From an uncultured Bacilli bacterium (GTDB lineage: Bacteria; Bacillota_I; Bacilli_A; RF39; UBA660), in assembly GCA_944371325.1 (NCBI GenBank), contig CALVXO010000004.1, forward strand, positions 1 to 64,000: a stretch of DNA of 64,000 nucleotides, read 5' to 3'. A program made the position numbers and the translations under genes. Below are positions 1 to 9,229 of the stretch, one piece after another. Within the stretch, counting starts at the first letter, position 1. Every line of letters starts with the position of its first letter. The notes under the pieces were generated by a model that saw only the letters and a program-made list of their open reading frames with translations, did no database searches and was not told the DNA's origin.

Positions 1-27
1 TCCCCTGTAAATTACAGGTTACAATCC

Positions 28-80
28 TCTAATTAGAAACTAATTATAAACTGTCCAACTTTTGGGGTTCAGTTCAAAAT
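28..80. repeat. possible insertion-sequence end (unresolved)
   Basis: The first 82 bases hold no gene. The segment with the phrase CTGTCCAACTTTTGGGGT (positions 51-68) resembles the terminal sequence seen beside DDE transposase genes of several insertion sequences in Bacillota. No transposase is inside the window, and only one end would be visible, so this is pattern recollection only. A short hairpin (CTGTAAATTACAG) lies at positions 5-17. Confidence 0.25.
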
Positions 81-82
81 GC

Positions 83-1084
83 TTAATCTTTTTTTGATTC
101 CATTACAGCAACAGCAGTTGCAACAGTAGCACCTACCATTGGATTATTACCCATACCAATGAATCCCATCATTTCTACGTGTGCTGGCACTGATGATGAT
201 CCTGCAAATTGTGCATCTGAATGCATTCTTCCCATTGTATCAGTCATACCATATGAAGCAGGACCAGCCGCCATATTATCTGGATGTAATGTTCTACCTG
301 TTCCACCACCAGAAGCTACTGAAAAATATTTTTTACCTAATTCAATTCTTTCTTTTTTATAAGTTCCTGCTACAGGATGTTGAAATCTAGTAGGATTAGT
401 TGAGTTACCAGTAATAGAAACATCAACATTTTCATGATGCATAATAGCAACGCCTTCTCTTACATCATTAGCACCATAACATAATACTTTAGATCTTTCA
501 CCATCAGAATATTTTATTTCTTCTAATATTTTTAATTCACCAGTATAAAAATCAAATTCAGTTTTAACATATGTAAAACCATTAATTCTAGAAATAATTT
601 GTGCTGCATCTTTACCTAAACCATTTAAAATTACTTTTAATGGTTCTTTTCTTACTTTATTAGCTGATTTAGCAATTCCAATAGCCCCTTCAGCAGCAGC
701 GAAAGATTCATGGCCTGCTAAAAAAGCAAAACACTTAGTTTCTTCACTTAATAACATTGCTGCTAAATTACCATGACCCAAACCTACTTTACGATCATCA
801 GCAACTGAACCAGGAATACAAAATGCTTGCAATCCCTCTCCTATTGCTTTAGCAGCACTCGCAGCATCTTTACAATTTTGCTTAATTGCAATAGCAGCTC
901 CTAAAGTATAAGCGTAACATGCATCATCAAAACAAATTGGTTGAATTTCTTTAGTAATTTTAACAGGATCAAAACCTCTATCTAAACAAATTTGTCTAGC
1001 TTCTTCTAAATCTTTGATGTTATATTTTTTTAATACCTCATTTATTTTATCTATTCTTCTATCATAACTTTCAAAACTTATCAT
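83..1084 (-). CDS. GGGtGRT family protein (iron-sulfur associated)
   Basis: This 333-residue protein carries the signature GGGTGRT near residue 262, followed by a Gly/Met-rich C-terminal segment that is highly conserved in the family named after that motif. The family is widespread in anaerobes and is almost always encoded beside a NifU-like scaffold, as here: the upstream scaffold gene ends 4 bp before this start. A role in iron-sulfur cluster or sulfur handling is inferred from that pairing; the biochemistry is not established. The start ATG has a GAGGAG ribosome binding site. No signal peptide or membrane segment is visible, so it should be cytoplasmic. Confidence 0.85.
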   Translation of the reverse strand: MISFESYDRRIDKINEVLKKYNIKDLEEARQICLDRGFDPVKITKEIQPICFDDACYAYTLGAAIAIKQNCKDAASAAKAIGEGLQAFCIPGSVADDRKVGLGHGNLAAMLLSEETKCFAFLAGHESFAAAEGAIGIAKSANKVRKEPLKVILNGLGKDAAQIISRINGFTYVKTEFDFYTGELKILEEIKYSDGERSKVLCYGANDVREGVAIMHHENVDVSITGNSTNPTRFQHPVAGTYKKERIELGKKYFSVASGGGTGRTLHPDNMAAGPASYGMTDTMGRMHSDAQFAGSSSVPAHVEMMGFIGMGNNPMVGATVATAVAVMESKKD

Positions 1085-1088
1085 TTTA

Positions 1089-1781
1089 TTACTCCTCTCT
1101 TGGATCTATTTTTTTAACAGCTTCATCAAATCTTCCATATTTACCACTAGCTTTTTCTATTGCTTCCATAGGTTCAATTCCTGCTTTAATATTATCCATC
1201 ATTTTACCTAAATTAACATATTTATAACCAATAATAGTATCATTTTCATCTAATCCTATTTCAACAATATATCCTTCCGCTAATTCTAAATATCTAGGAC
1301 CTTTTGCTTTAGTTGAATAAATAGTTCCAACTTGACTTCTATGACCTTTTCCTAAATCTTCTAATCCTGCCCCAATATCTAATCCACCTTCTGAAAAAGC
1401 AGATTGTGATCTACCATAAACAATTTGTAAAAATAATTCTCTCATTGCTGTATTAATAGCATCACAAACTAAATCAGTGTTTAATGCTTCTAATATAGTT
1501 TTACCTATTAATATTTCACCTGCCATAGCTGCTGAATGAGTCATACCAGAACATCCTAAAGTTTCAACTAATGCTTCTTGTATAATTCCTTCTTTAATAT
1601 TTAAAGTTAATTTACAAGCCCCTTGTTGTGGTGCACACCATCCAATACCATGAGTTAAACCAGAAATATCTTTTATTTCTTTTGCCTTAACCCATTTCCC
1701 TTCTTCAGGAATTGGTGCTGGGCCATGATCGACACCTTTTTTTACACAACACATATTTTCTACATCTTTTGTATATTTCAT
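1089..1781 (-). CDS. NifU/IscU-like iron-sulfur scaffold protein
   Basis: This 230-residue protein belongs to the divergent NifU-type scaffold group that travels with GGGtGRT proteins. Candidate cluster ligands are the cysteines in the N-terminal MCC motif, in GWCAP, in QGACK and in LGCSGMTHS. It is longer than classical IscU (about 130 residues), with an extra C-terminal region from about residue 140. The start follows an AGGAGGT ribosome binding site, and a consensus-like promoter lies directly upstream at 1807-1835, so this gene heads a two-gene operon with the GGGtGRT gene. The role as scaffold is a family inference. Confidence 0.8.
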   Translation of the reverse strand: MKYTKDVENMCCVKKGVDHGPAPIPEEGKWVKAKEIKDISGLTHGIGWCAPQQGACKLTLNIKEGIIQEALVETLGCSGMTHSAAMAGEILIGKTILEALNTDLVCDAINTAMRELFLQIVYGRSQSAFSEGGLDIGAGLEDLGKGHRSQVGTIYSTKAKGPRYLELAEGYIVEIGLDENDTIIGYKYVNLGKMMDNIKAGIEPMEAIEKASGKYGRFDEAVKKIDPREE

Positions 1782-1806
1782 AATTACCTCCTATTGATAC
1801 ATAACA

Positions 1807-1835
1807 ATTATATAATATATAAATAAATTCTTCAA
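1807..1835 (-). promoter_or_regulatory. sigma-A type promoter for the scaffold/GGGtGRT operon
   Basis: Reading the minus strand, TTGAAG is followed by exactly 17 bases and then TATAAT, about 25 bases upstream of the scaffold start. It sits just downstream of the terminator of the agmatine operon, so the two operons look independently transcribed. Confidence 0.65.
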
Positions 1836-1853
1836 GTTTAAACAAATATTTGA

Positions 1854-1885
1854 CAAAAAAAGACTATCAAAATTGACAGTCTATT
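1854..1885 (-). terminator. intrinsic terminator of the agmatine operon
   Basis: A ten-base stem with one mismatch (1861-1870 with 1873-1882) is followed on the minus strand by a T run. The TAG stop of the agmatine deiminase gene lies inside the stem, which shows that TAG is a genuine stop codon in this genome. Confidence 0.8.
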
Positions 1886-2978
1886 TTGCTGCTGGTACTT
1901 GTTGAGTAATACAATGAATATTACCGCCACCTAACAATATTTCGCGTGCTGGAATTGCTTCAATTACACGATCTGGATATAATTGTTTTAACAATTCTAC
2001 AGCTTTTTGATCATTAGGATCGTTAAATGTAGGAACAGCAACAAATCCGTTACCAGTATAATAATTTACATAAGAAGCAGCTAATCTATCTCCTTCTTTT
2101 CTAGGTAAAGTTCCAGCTACTGCATCAACGCCTACGCTTTCTCCTTTAGTAATTAAAACAGGTTTTGGTGTATACATTTTATGAATTTCTAATTTTCTAC
2201 CTTTTGCATCAGTTTCATTACTTAAATAATCATAGGCAGCTTTACTAATAGCATATTGTGGATCTGATTCATCATCTGTCCAAGCAAGTACAACTACACC
2301 TGGTTTAACAAAATTACAGATATTATCAACATGCCCATTAGTTTCGTCATTATAAATACCATTTGGTATCCATAAAACTTTAGAACAATTTAAATAATCG
2401 CATAATACTTTTTCAATTTGTTCTTTAGTAAGATTACTGTTTCTTCCTTCAGATAATAAACATTCTTCTGTAGTCATAACAGTTCCTTCACCATCAACGT
2501 GAATAGAACCACCTTCTAAAATAAAATCATCTAAACGATATCTATCGACTTGTTCTAATTCACTCATTTTCATTGCAACTTTATCATCTTGATCCCAAGG
2601 AAAATATAATCCATCTACTAATCCGCCCCAAGCATTAAATTTCCAGTCAATAGCTCTTTTATTTCCTTTATCATCAATTACAAAAGTTGCCCCACAATCA
2701 CGCATCCATGAGTCATCATTACTCATTTCAACAACTTTTACATAATCTGCTAACATGTTTCTAGCATTATCATATTGTCCACGTGATACACACATTGTAA
2801 TTGGTTCATATTTACCAATTACATTAGCAACATGAGCAAAAACATGTTGAGCTGGTTTTCCACCTAATCTCCAATTGTCTGGTCTTTCAGGCCAAATCAT
2901 ATAAGTTCCAGAATGTTTTTCAAATTCACCTGGCATTCTAAAACCATCATTCTTTGGAATAGTATTTAATCTTTTCAA
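1881..2978 (-). CDS. aguA: agmatine deiminase
   Basis: This 365-residue protein hydrolyses agmatine to N-carbamoylputrescine and ammonia. Family hallmarks are visible: the DSWMRDCG segment near residue 89, the GHVDN segment near residue 215 and the C-terminal GGGNIHC motif holding the catalytic cysteine (about residue 357). The length matches the family. The reading frame opens with a TTG start preceded by GAGGG at 7-base spacing; no better start exists. It follows the antiporter gene by 3 bp and the carbamoyltransferase gene, forming an operon that ends in a strong terminator. The carbamate kinase that usually completes the ATP-yielding pathway is absent from the operon. Confidence 0.93.
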   Translation of the reverse strand: MKRLNTIPKNDGFRMPGEFEKHSGTYMIWPERPDNWRLGGKPAQHVFAHVANVIGKYEPITMCVSRGQYDNARNMLADYVKVVEMSNDDSWMRDCGATFVIDDKGNKRAIDWKFNAWGGLVDGLYFPWDQDDKVAMKMSELEQVDRYRLDDFILEGGSIHVDGEGTVMTTEECLLSEGRNSNLTKEQIEKVLCDYLNCSKVLWIPNGIYNDETNGHVDNICNFVKPGVVVLAWTDDESDPQYAISKAAYDYLSNETDAKGRKLEIHKMYTPKPVLITKGESVGVDAVAGTLPRKEGDRLAASYVNYYTGNGFVAVPTFNDPNDQKAVELLKQLYPDRVIEAIPAREILLGGGNIHCITQQVPAAK

Positions 2979-2981
2979 AAA

Positions 2982-4364
2982 TTAACCCTCTTTCTTTACT
3001 CTAAATGCTAAAATTTCTTGAATTATAAATGATACAACAACACCAATAATTAATGGCATATTTGCTTCAATATATTCTTTAGTAAAATCACCAAATAAAG
3101 TGAATATTACTGAAGATACTAAAAATATAAGTGGAATCCAAGTAACTAAATTTAAAATTAATTTATTACCAGGTACTTTATAATTTCTTTCAGTCTTATC
3201 AGTTTTTCTTAATTTTAAGAATGCTGGGAATAATGGAATATAACTAATTAATAAAGTTACTAAACTAAAACTAAAGAAAGTCCAGAATAAATTAGAAGCT
3301 TCTTCACTAACATATCCTAAAATTATACCTAAAATAACTATAAATGTAGCAACAACGCCATTTAAAATAGATGCCATATAAGGTACTTTTTCTTTGTTTT
3401 CCTTAGCAAATATTTTTGGTAATCCACCATCTTCAGCAGAATATTTGGCAACACTATTAACACCAAATGACCAAGAAACAATATTAGCAACCATAGTATA
3501 AATAAACATTAAACCAACAACTATTACAACTGTTCTAATAACTGTTGAACTCATACCTAAATTAGCTAATAATATTGCAAATGAATCAGTAATTCCTGCT
3601 ACTTCTGCGTCTTGAGTAGACATAGCTATATTAATACCTGTTGCTGGCAAAATATAAAATAATGCCATTAATGCTCCACCAATAATTAAAGCTTTTGGAA
3701 TTTCTTTTTTAGGATTTTCCATATCATCAGTATATGTAGCAACAACTTCAAATCCTAAGAAGTTGAAAATAATAACCGAAATAAATGATAAACTTAATAA
3801 ATCCATAGTTGGTAATAAATCAGAAACACTAGCAATTGGATTAGCACTTTCACCAGTTTTAATAAATACATAAATACCCAATAAACCTAATGAAATCATG
3901 AATAGTATTTTAAAGAATGTTCCTATATTAACTATCCACTTGCTTTCACCAATTCTTTTAGTTCCTAAGAATGAAACTAACCATGTATAACCTAATTGTA
4001 AAATTAATAACCATACAATAGATAATTCAATTTCAAATATACCAGCTACTACATCTGTTACTGCAACGGCTAATGAAGCAATCCATAATGGGAAATTAAT
4101 CCAATAATTCCATGCAACACGAGCAGCCCATTTTTTACCAAATGCTTTTTTTACCCAATCATACATTCCACCTTCACTGTTAAATGTACTACCTAGTTCA
4201 GCAGTAATTAAACCATAAGGTAAACAAAATGCTACGATTAATAAAATCCACCAAAAATATTGTGTATTACCAATTGCAGCAGTTGGTGCAACACTTTCAG
4301 CTACTAAAGTAATACAAACTGTTGCTAAAATAGCATCAATTAATTTAAACTTTTTCTTTTTCAT
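2982..4364 (-). CDS. aguD: APC-family agmatine/putrescine antiporter
   Basis: A 460-residue membrane protein with about 12 hydrophobic segments and the amino acid-polyamine-organocation superfamily pattern (N-terminal SVAPTAAIGN helix break, GGMYDWV near residue 65). Its place between putrescine carbamoyltransferase and agmatine deiminase matches the agmatine:putrescine antiporter of the lactic acid bacteria agu cluster, where it imports agmatine and exports putrescine. The substrate is inferred from that context; a glutamate/GABA or other amino acid substrate cannot be ruled out from sequence alone. The ATG start has a GGAG ribosome binding site. Confidence 0.85.
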   Translation of the reverse strand: MKKKKFKLIDAILATVCITLVAESVAPTAAIGNTQYFWWILLIVAFCLPYGLITAELGSTFNSEGGMYDWVKKAFGKKWAARVAWNYWINFPLWIASLAVAVTDVVAGIFEIELSIVWLLILQLGYTWLVSFLGTKRIGESKWIVNIGTFFKILFMISLGLLGIYVFIKTGESANPIASVSDLLPTMDLLSLSFISVIIFNFLGFEVVATYTDDMENPKKEIPKALIIGGALMALFYILPATGINIAMSTQDAEVAGITDSFAILLANLGMSSTVIRTVVIVVGLMFIYTMVANIVSWSFGVNSVAKYSAEDGGLPKIFAKENKEKVPYMASILNGVVATFIVILGIILGYVSEEASNLFWTFFSFSLVTLLISYIPLFPAFLKLRKTDKTERNYKVPGNKLILNLVTWIPLIFLVSSVIFTLFGDFTKEYIEANMPLIIGVVVSFIIQEILAFRVKKEG

Positions 4365-4374
4365 AATTAACTCC

Positions 4375-5352
4375 TTACATACCTAAATTCTTTTTGCATA
4401 TTTCAATTGTTTCGTCTTTTTTACCCATAAAATATACAAGTAATGCGCGAATAGAAGTTAATCTATTTTCAGCTTCATCAAAAGCAATAGAACGATCTGA
4501 ATCCATAACCTCATCAGTTACTTCTTCTCCTCTTGTAGCAGGTAAACAATGCATAAATTTACAATGTTTAGAAGCCTTATTTAGCATATCCATATCAACT
4601 TGATATTTTGGATAAAAAATTGCTTTTCTTTCTTCTTCTGGTAGTTCAGATTCATATAATCCATACCAAACATCAGTATAAATAAAATCTGCTCCCACAA
4701 TTGCTTCTTCATCATCTGTAACTAAGAATGTTCCGCCACTTACTTTACAGTTTTCAGCCGCAATTTTTTGGAAATGTTCATTTAACTGATATCCCTTAGG
4801 TCCAAAATGAACAAAATTACCTCCTAATTTTGTAACAATCATCATTAATGATGCACATACTTGTGTAGCATCACCAACAAATACTATCTTACAATCTTCA
4901 AATCTCTTTCCTTCTGGAAGATGTTCTAATATTGTAGTTAAATCGCCCATTTCTTGTGTTGGATGGTTATAATCACTCATACCATTAATTACAGGAATAT
5001 CGGCATATTTACCTAAATTTACAATAGATTCGTGTTTTTGGACACGTGCCATTAAGATATCTACTAAACGTGATAAAACTTTAGCAGTATCATAGTAAGT
5101 TTCGTGTTTACCTAATTGAATTTGCCCTGGTGCTAAATATTGAGCATGCCCACCTAATTGTGTCATAGCAGTTTCAAAAGAAACACGAGTTCTTGTAGAT
5201 GATTGTTCAAAAATCATTCCAAGAGTTTTATGATATAAGACATTTAAAGGATATCCAGCTTTAATATTTTTTTTAATCAAGATACCTAAATTTGCAATAT
5301 CAAGAAGCTCTTCTTTTGAAAAATCACTTGTGTCAATATAATTTTTTTTCAT
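4375..5352 (-). CDS. ptcA: putrescine carbamoyltransferase
   Basis: This 325-residue transcarbamylase converts N-carbamoylputrescine and phosphate to putrescine and carbamoyl phosphate. The carbamoyl phosphate motif SSTRTR (about residue 51), HPTQE (about residue 130) and the HCLPA motif near residue 268 are present. The assignment to putrescine rather than ornithine carbamoyltransferase rests on the VWYGLYESE loop, the extended C-terminal helix ([10 protein letters not shown]) and operon partners aguD and aguA. It is the first gene of the operon, with an AGGAGGT ribosome binding site and a promoter just upstream. It is also known as aguB. Confidence 0.9.
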   Translation of the reverse strand: MKKNYIDTSDFSKEELLDIANLGILIKKNIKAGYPLNVLYHKTLGMIFEQSSTRTRVSFETAMTQLGGHAQYLAPGQIQLGKHETYYDTAKVLSRLVDILMARVQKHESIVNLGKYADIPVINGMSDYNHPTQEMGDLTTILEHLPEGKRFEDCKIVFVGDATQVCASLMMIVTKLGGNFVHFGPKGYQLNEHFQKIAAENCKVSGGTFLVTDDEEAIVGADFIYTDVWYGLYESELPEEERKAIFYPKYQVDMDMLNKASKHCKFMHCLPATRGEEVTDEVMDSDRSIAFDEAENRLTSIRALLVYFMGKKDETIEICKKNLGM

Positions 5353-5382
5353 ATCTACCTCCTATTATTATATTACAATTTA

Positions 5383-5391
5383 ATTATACCA
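5383..5391 (-). promoter_or_regulatory. extended -10 promoter for the agmatine operon
   Basis: On the minus strand TGGTATAAT forms an extended -10 element about 30 bases upstream of the ptcA start. A good -35 is not obvious, which is normal for extended -10 promoters. Confidence 0.5.
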
Positions 5392-5397
5392 TACACA

Positions 5398-5431
5398 AGA
5401 AAAAAAATGCATTTTTTTTTTGCATTTTTTA
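5398..5431 (-). terminator. weak intrinsic terminator after potD
   Basis: Short stem ATGCA/TGCAT flanked by long A and T runs lies between the end of potD and the ptcA promoter. The stem is short, so some readthrough from the pot operon into the agmatine operon is possible. Confidence 0.45.
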
Positions 5432-5435
5432 CATT

Positions 5436-6452
5436 TTATTTAATATTTGCCCATATATGATCATATAATTTAATATTTGAACCTATATTTTTAACAAATA
5501 TCCCATTTTTTAAAGTTTCATCACTAATATTAGCAGCATTATTATTTAAATAATCATCATCTAATATTTTATCTGTTTCTTTATTAATGTTTTTATATGG
5601 ATAAGAATTAATTATTTCTTTCATTATTTCAGGCCTTAAAATATAGTCAATAAATTTATATGCTTCTTCTTGATTATTTGAATTTTTTAAAATAGCAAAA
5701 TTATCTATACTTAAAGCGAAACCTTCTTTAGGAAAAATATTTTCAATATTATTATTTTCTTCTTTAGCTATTGCACCTTCAGCATTCCATAAAACAGCGA
5801 TAGATGCTTCTTCAAAAATTAAAAAATTTTTAGGACTATCACTATCATAAGCTTTTAAATTGGGTTTTAATTTTAATAACCATTCTTCAGCAATTTCTAA
5901 TTCATCCGGATTAGTTGAATTCATATCAAATCCATTAGCTAATAAGGCCATACCGATTATTATTCTTTGATCGTCAATTAAAACTATTTCATCTTTATAT
6001 TTTGGATTTAATAAATCATTATATGATGTAATATCTTCTTTTATTTTTTCTCTATTTACTGATATAACTGTTGAAGCAGCTATAAAAGGAAGTGAATATT
6101 CATTATTTAAATCATATTCTAAATTTAAATAATTACTATTTAAATTATCTATGTTTGTTAACTTTGTTTTATCTAATTTTTCTAATAATCCTCTATCTTT
6201 CATAATTTCAATCATGTAATCACTAGGAAAAATCAAATCATAAGTTCCCTCTTTAGCGTTAGAAACTTTAGCTAATAATTCTTCATTTGAAGAATAGGTA
6301 CTATAATTTACTTTTATACCTGTTTCCTTTTCAAAATTTCTTATTACCGAATCAGGAATATAAGATGTCCAATTTAGAACATTTAATTGTTCTTGATTAT
6401 TATTACATCCTGTACATAAAATAACAAATAAAATAATTAATAATTTTTTCAT
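5436..6452 (-). CDS. potD: spermidine/putrescine ABC transporter substrate-binding lipoprotein
   Basis: A 338-residue secreted lipoprotein: a hydrophobic N-terminus ends in the lipobox LCTGC (Cys at residue 16), followed by a PotD-like extracellular solute-binding fold starting NVLNWTSYIPD. It delivers polyamines to the PotBC channel. It is the last gene of potABCD on the minus strand and begins at the base next to the potC stop. The neighbouring agmatine operon exports or produces putrescine, so the two operons together cover polyamine uptake and production. The exact polyamine specificity cannot be read from sequence. Confidence 0.9.
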   Translation of the reverse strand: MKKLLIILFVILCTGCNNNQEQLNVLNWTSYIPDSVIRNFEKETGIKVNYSTYSSNEELLAKVSNAKEGTYDLIFPSDYMIEIMKDRGLLEKLDKTKLTNIDNLNSNYLNLEYDLNNEYSLPFIAASTVISVNREKIKEDITSYNDLLNPKYKDEIVLIDDQRIIIGMALLANGFDMNSTNPDELEIAEEWLLKLKPNLKAYDSDSPKNFLIFEEASIAVLWNAEGAIAKEENNNIENIFPKEGFALSIDNFAILKNSNNQEEAYKFIDYILRPEIMKEIINSYPYKNINKETDKILDDDYLNNNAANISDETLKNGIFVKNIGSNIKLYDHIWANIK

Positions 6453-7235
6453 TTAAGCTCTCCTTAACCTTTTTAAATTTATTAGAGTTGAAATAGTCAA
6501 TATAACAAATACAACAAGTAACATTATAGTAATTAATGCATTAACATCTGGAGTAACTCCTGTTTTTATAATCGAATATACATGTAAAGGTAATGTATTA
6601 CTACCTGGACCTGCTGTAAAATAGCTTATTACAACATCATCTAAAGATAATGTTAATGCTAATTGAGCACCGCTTAAAATACCCGGTAAAATAGTGGGAA
6701 TAACAACATAGAAAAAAGTCTTTAATTTAGAAGCACCTAAATCGCTAGCGGCTTTTTCTATATTAGGATCCATACTATCTAAAACACTCCTTACATTTAT
6801 TATAACAAAAGGAATGGAAAAACAAATATGAGCTAAAATAAGTGTAAATAAACCTAATTCCAACTTAAATAATGTGTAAATAGCAAGCAGTGAAATACCT
6901 AATACTATTTCAGGAATTACAATGGGAATATATAAAAGTTCTAAAACAATATTTTTAAAAGGAAAATTATATTTTTTTAAAGCATAAGCTGAAATAGTTC
7001 CAATTATTGTAGATATGATTGTACTTGTAAAAGCTACTATTAAAGTATTATACAAAGCTTCTAATAATGTTTTATTATTAAATAATTCTTTGTACCAATC
7101 AAAAGTAAATCCTTCAAATATTATATTTAAACTTGATGTGTTGAAAGAAAATAATATTATGACTAATATTGGTAAGAATAAAAATGTAAAAACTAAAAAT
7201 AAACATATATTGTCAATTATTTTATTATTTTTCAT
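6453..7235 (-). CDS. potC: spermidine/putrescine ABC transporter permease PotC
   Basis: A 260-residue inner-membrane permease with about six hydrophobic segments and the binding-protein-dependent transport motif region AASDLGASKLKTFFYVVIPTILPGI near residues 161-185 that contacts the ATPase. Its start overlaps the potB stop by one base (TAATG) and has a GGGAGG ribosome binding site, indicating translational coupling. It is the second half of the PotBC channel. Confidence 0.92.
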   Translation of the reverse strand: MKNNKIIDNICLFLVFTFLFLPILVIILFSFNTSSLNIIFEGFTFDWYKELFNNKTLLEALYNTLIVAFTSTIISTIIGTISAYALKKYNFPFKNIVLELLYIPIVIPEIVLGISLLAIYTLFKLELGLFTLILAHICFSIPFVIINVRSVLDSMDPNIEKAASDLGASKLKTFFYVVIPTILPGILSGAQLALTLSLDDVVISYFTAGPGSNTLPLHVYSIIKTGVTPDVNALITIMLLVVFVILTISTLINLKRLRRA

Positions 7236-8086
7236 TATAATCCTCCCAAATCATCCATCTTACCACCAATTTTTTTATATATTAAAATTAAAATAGTGGT
7301 TAATAAAATTAAAAATACTGATATAGCTGCACCAAACGGCCAATTTCTAGCAGTTAAAAATTGATTTTTTATTAAATTACCTAATATCATTATCTTGCCA
7401 CCACCTAATATATCAATAATAAAGAAACATCCTAAAGCTGGTGTAAAAACCATAATAGCACCATTAAATAATCCTGATAAAGTTTGAGGTAAAATTATAT
7501 TTAAAAATCTTTTAACTTTAGATGCACCTAAATCGCTTGCAGCTTCTAAAGTATATTTATCAATATTACTTACAGCATTATATAAAGGTAAAATCATAAA
7601 AGGTATAAACGTATACACCATTCCTATAATAATTCCTATGTTGTTATACATTAAGCTTAATGGATTATCAATAATGTTAAAATTTAATAATAATTCATTT
7701 ATTGCTCCAGATTTTCTAAGCAATACAATCCAACCATACATTCTAATTAATGAATTTGTTAAAAAAGGAACCATAACTAATGTCATAATTATTTGTTGTG
7801 CTTTTTTACTTTTGTGAGAAATTGCTAGAACAAATGGATATGAAATTAAAATACAAATTAAAGTTGTTACTAAAGCTATAACAATTGAATTTATAAAAAT
7901 CCTTAAATAAACTAAATTAAATAATTCTTTATAATTTTCTAATGTAAAGTCGTAAATCATACCTCCATAGAAATCACTTTTAAAGAAACTGATTGTTAAA
8001 ATATATAAAAGTGGTAAAACAATCAATAACAAAGTATATAGGATAACAGGGGTTATAAAAACAAATCTTAAAGTTTTATTTTTCAT
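7235..8086 (-). CDS. potB: spermidine/putrescine ABC transporter permease PotB
   Basis: A permease of 283 residues with about six hydrophobic helices and the EAA-loop (AASDLGASKVKRFLNIILPQ) that couples to the ATPase. The chosen start is the ATG at 8086; an in-frame GTG three codons upstream (8095) is an alternative. Either start lies inside the 3' end of potA, so the genes overlap and are probably translationally coupled. PotB pairs with PotC to form the membrane channel. Confidence 0.9.
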   Translation of the reverse strand: MKNKTLRFVFITPVILYTLLLIVLPLLYILTISFFKSDFYGGMIYDFTLENYKELFNLVYLRIFINSIVIALVTTLICILISYPFVLAISHKSKKAQQIIMTLVMVPFLTNSLIRMYGWIVLLRKSGAINELLLNFNIIDNPLSLMYNNIGIIIGMVYTFIPFMILPLYNAVSNIDKYTLEAASDLGASKVKRFLNIILPQTLSGLFNGAIMVFTPALGCFFIIDILGGGKIMILGNLIKNQFLTARNWPFGAAISVFLILLTTILILIYKKIGGKMDDLGGL

Positions 8087-9128
8087 TGTCTTCACTTTCT
8101 AATATTATAGCATCTTCAATATCCCATGTTAAATACACTTCATCATTTCTTTTATATAATTTGTCATTACCAGAAATTATTGCTTTAATTATTTTTTTAT
8201 TTACTTTTATTAATATTTTAGTAAAAGCACCATCATATATTTGTTCATATATAGTGCCAACCAAATCACTATTTTTTTCTTTAGATAATTTAACATTTTC
8301 TGGTCTTACAATCAAATCTACTTTAGTATCATTTTTAAATTTAGATATTATTTTAATATTTGCTTCTTCACAAACACAAACATCATCTTTTACAATTCCT
8401 TTAAAAATGTTTGCTTCTCCCAAAAAATCTGCAACATAAATAGATTTAGGTTTTTCATAAACTTCAACCGGTGTACCTATTTGTTCTATTCTGCCATCTT
8501 TAATAACAGCAATTCTATCACTCATAGATAACGCTTCATCCTGATCATGCGTAACATATATGAATGTTATTCCTAATTTTTTTTGTAATTGTTTCAATTC
8601 TATCTGCATTTTTTTTCTTAATTTTAAGTCTAAAGCAGATAATGGCTCATCTAATAATAATACTTTAGGGTTATTAATTAATCCTCTTACGATTGATACT
8701 CTTTGTTGCTCACCACCAGACAATTCTTTAGGTTTTCTTTTTTCATAACCCTCCAAATGAACAAGTTCAATCATTTCCTTAACTCTTTTTTTTCTTTCCT
8801 GTTTTGGAACTTTTTTCATTTTTAGTCCAAATTCGATGTTTTTTTCAATTGTCATCAAAGGAAATAAAGCATAATTTTGAAATATTGTATTTACTTGTCT
8901 TTCAGTTGGATCTAACTCTGTAACATCTACTCCATCCAAATATACTCTTCCACTTGTTGGTCTATCCATGCCAGAAATAGATCTTAAAATAGTTGTTTTG
9001 CCACAACCACTAGACCCTAAAAGAGTAATAAACTCACCTTCATAAACTTCCAAATTAATATTCTTAATAATTTCCTTTTCACCATAATTTTTTGTAAAGT
9101 TTTCCAATTTTACAATAACCTTTTTCAT
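8076..9128 (-). CDS. potA: spermidine/putrescine ABC transporter ATP-binding protein
   Basis: A 350-residue ABC ATPase. Walker A GSSGCGKTT is near residue 37, the signature LSGGEQQR near residue 136, Walker B VLLLDEPLSALD near residue 156 and the switch histidine in YVTHDQDEA near residue 192. A C-terminal TOBE-like regulatory domain (about residues 240-345) is typical of PotA. It is the first gene of potABCD; transcription runs away from the divergent binding-protein gene at 9230. Confidence 0.93.
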   Translation of the reverse strand: MKKVIVKLENFTKNYGEKEIIKNINLEVYEGEFITLLGSSGCGKTTILRSISGMDRPTSGRVYLDGVDVTELDPTERQVNTIFQNYALFPLMTIEKNIEFGLKMKKVPKQERKKRVKEMIELVHLEGYEKRKPKELSGGEQQRVSIVRGLINNPKVLLLDEPLSALDLKLRKKMQIELKQLQKKLGITFIYVTHDQDEALSMSDRIAVIKDGRIEQIGTPVEVYEKPKSIYVADFLGEANIFKGIVKDDVCVCEEANIKIISKFKNDTKVDLIVRPENVKLSKEKNSDLVGTIYEQIYDGAFTKILIKVNKKIIKAIISGNDKLYKRNDEVYLTWDIEDAIILESEDNEK

Positions 9129-9229
9129 ATCTCACCTACTTATATAAATATTTTACTACATTTTTTAACATTTTTAAACATTAACACATTAATTTTTTTT
9201 GAATAGAATAAAAACGAAAGGAGAATTGA

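Noticed and set aside
9129..9229. Riboswitch before the NMT1-type binding protein (thiamine precursor transport)
   Set aside because: The leader is only about 100 bases of simple AT-rich sequence with no TPP-riboswitch core.
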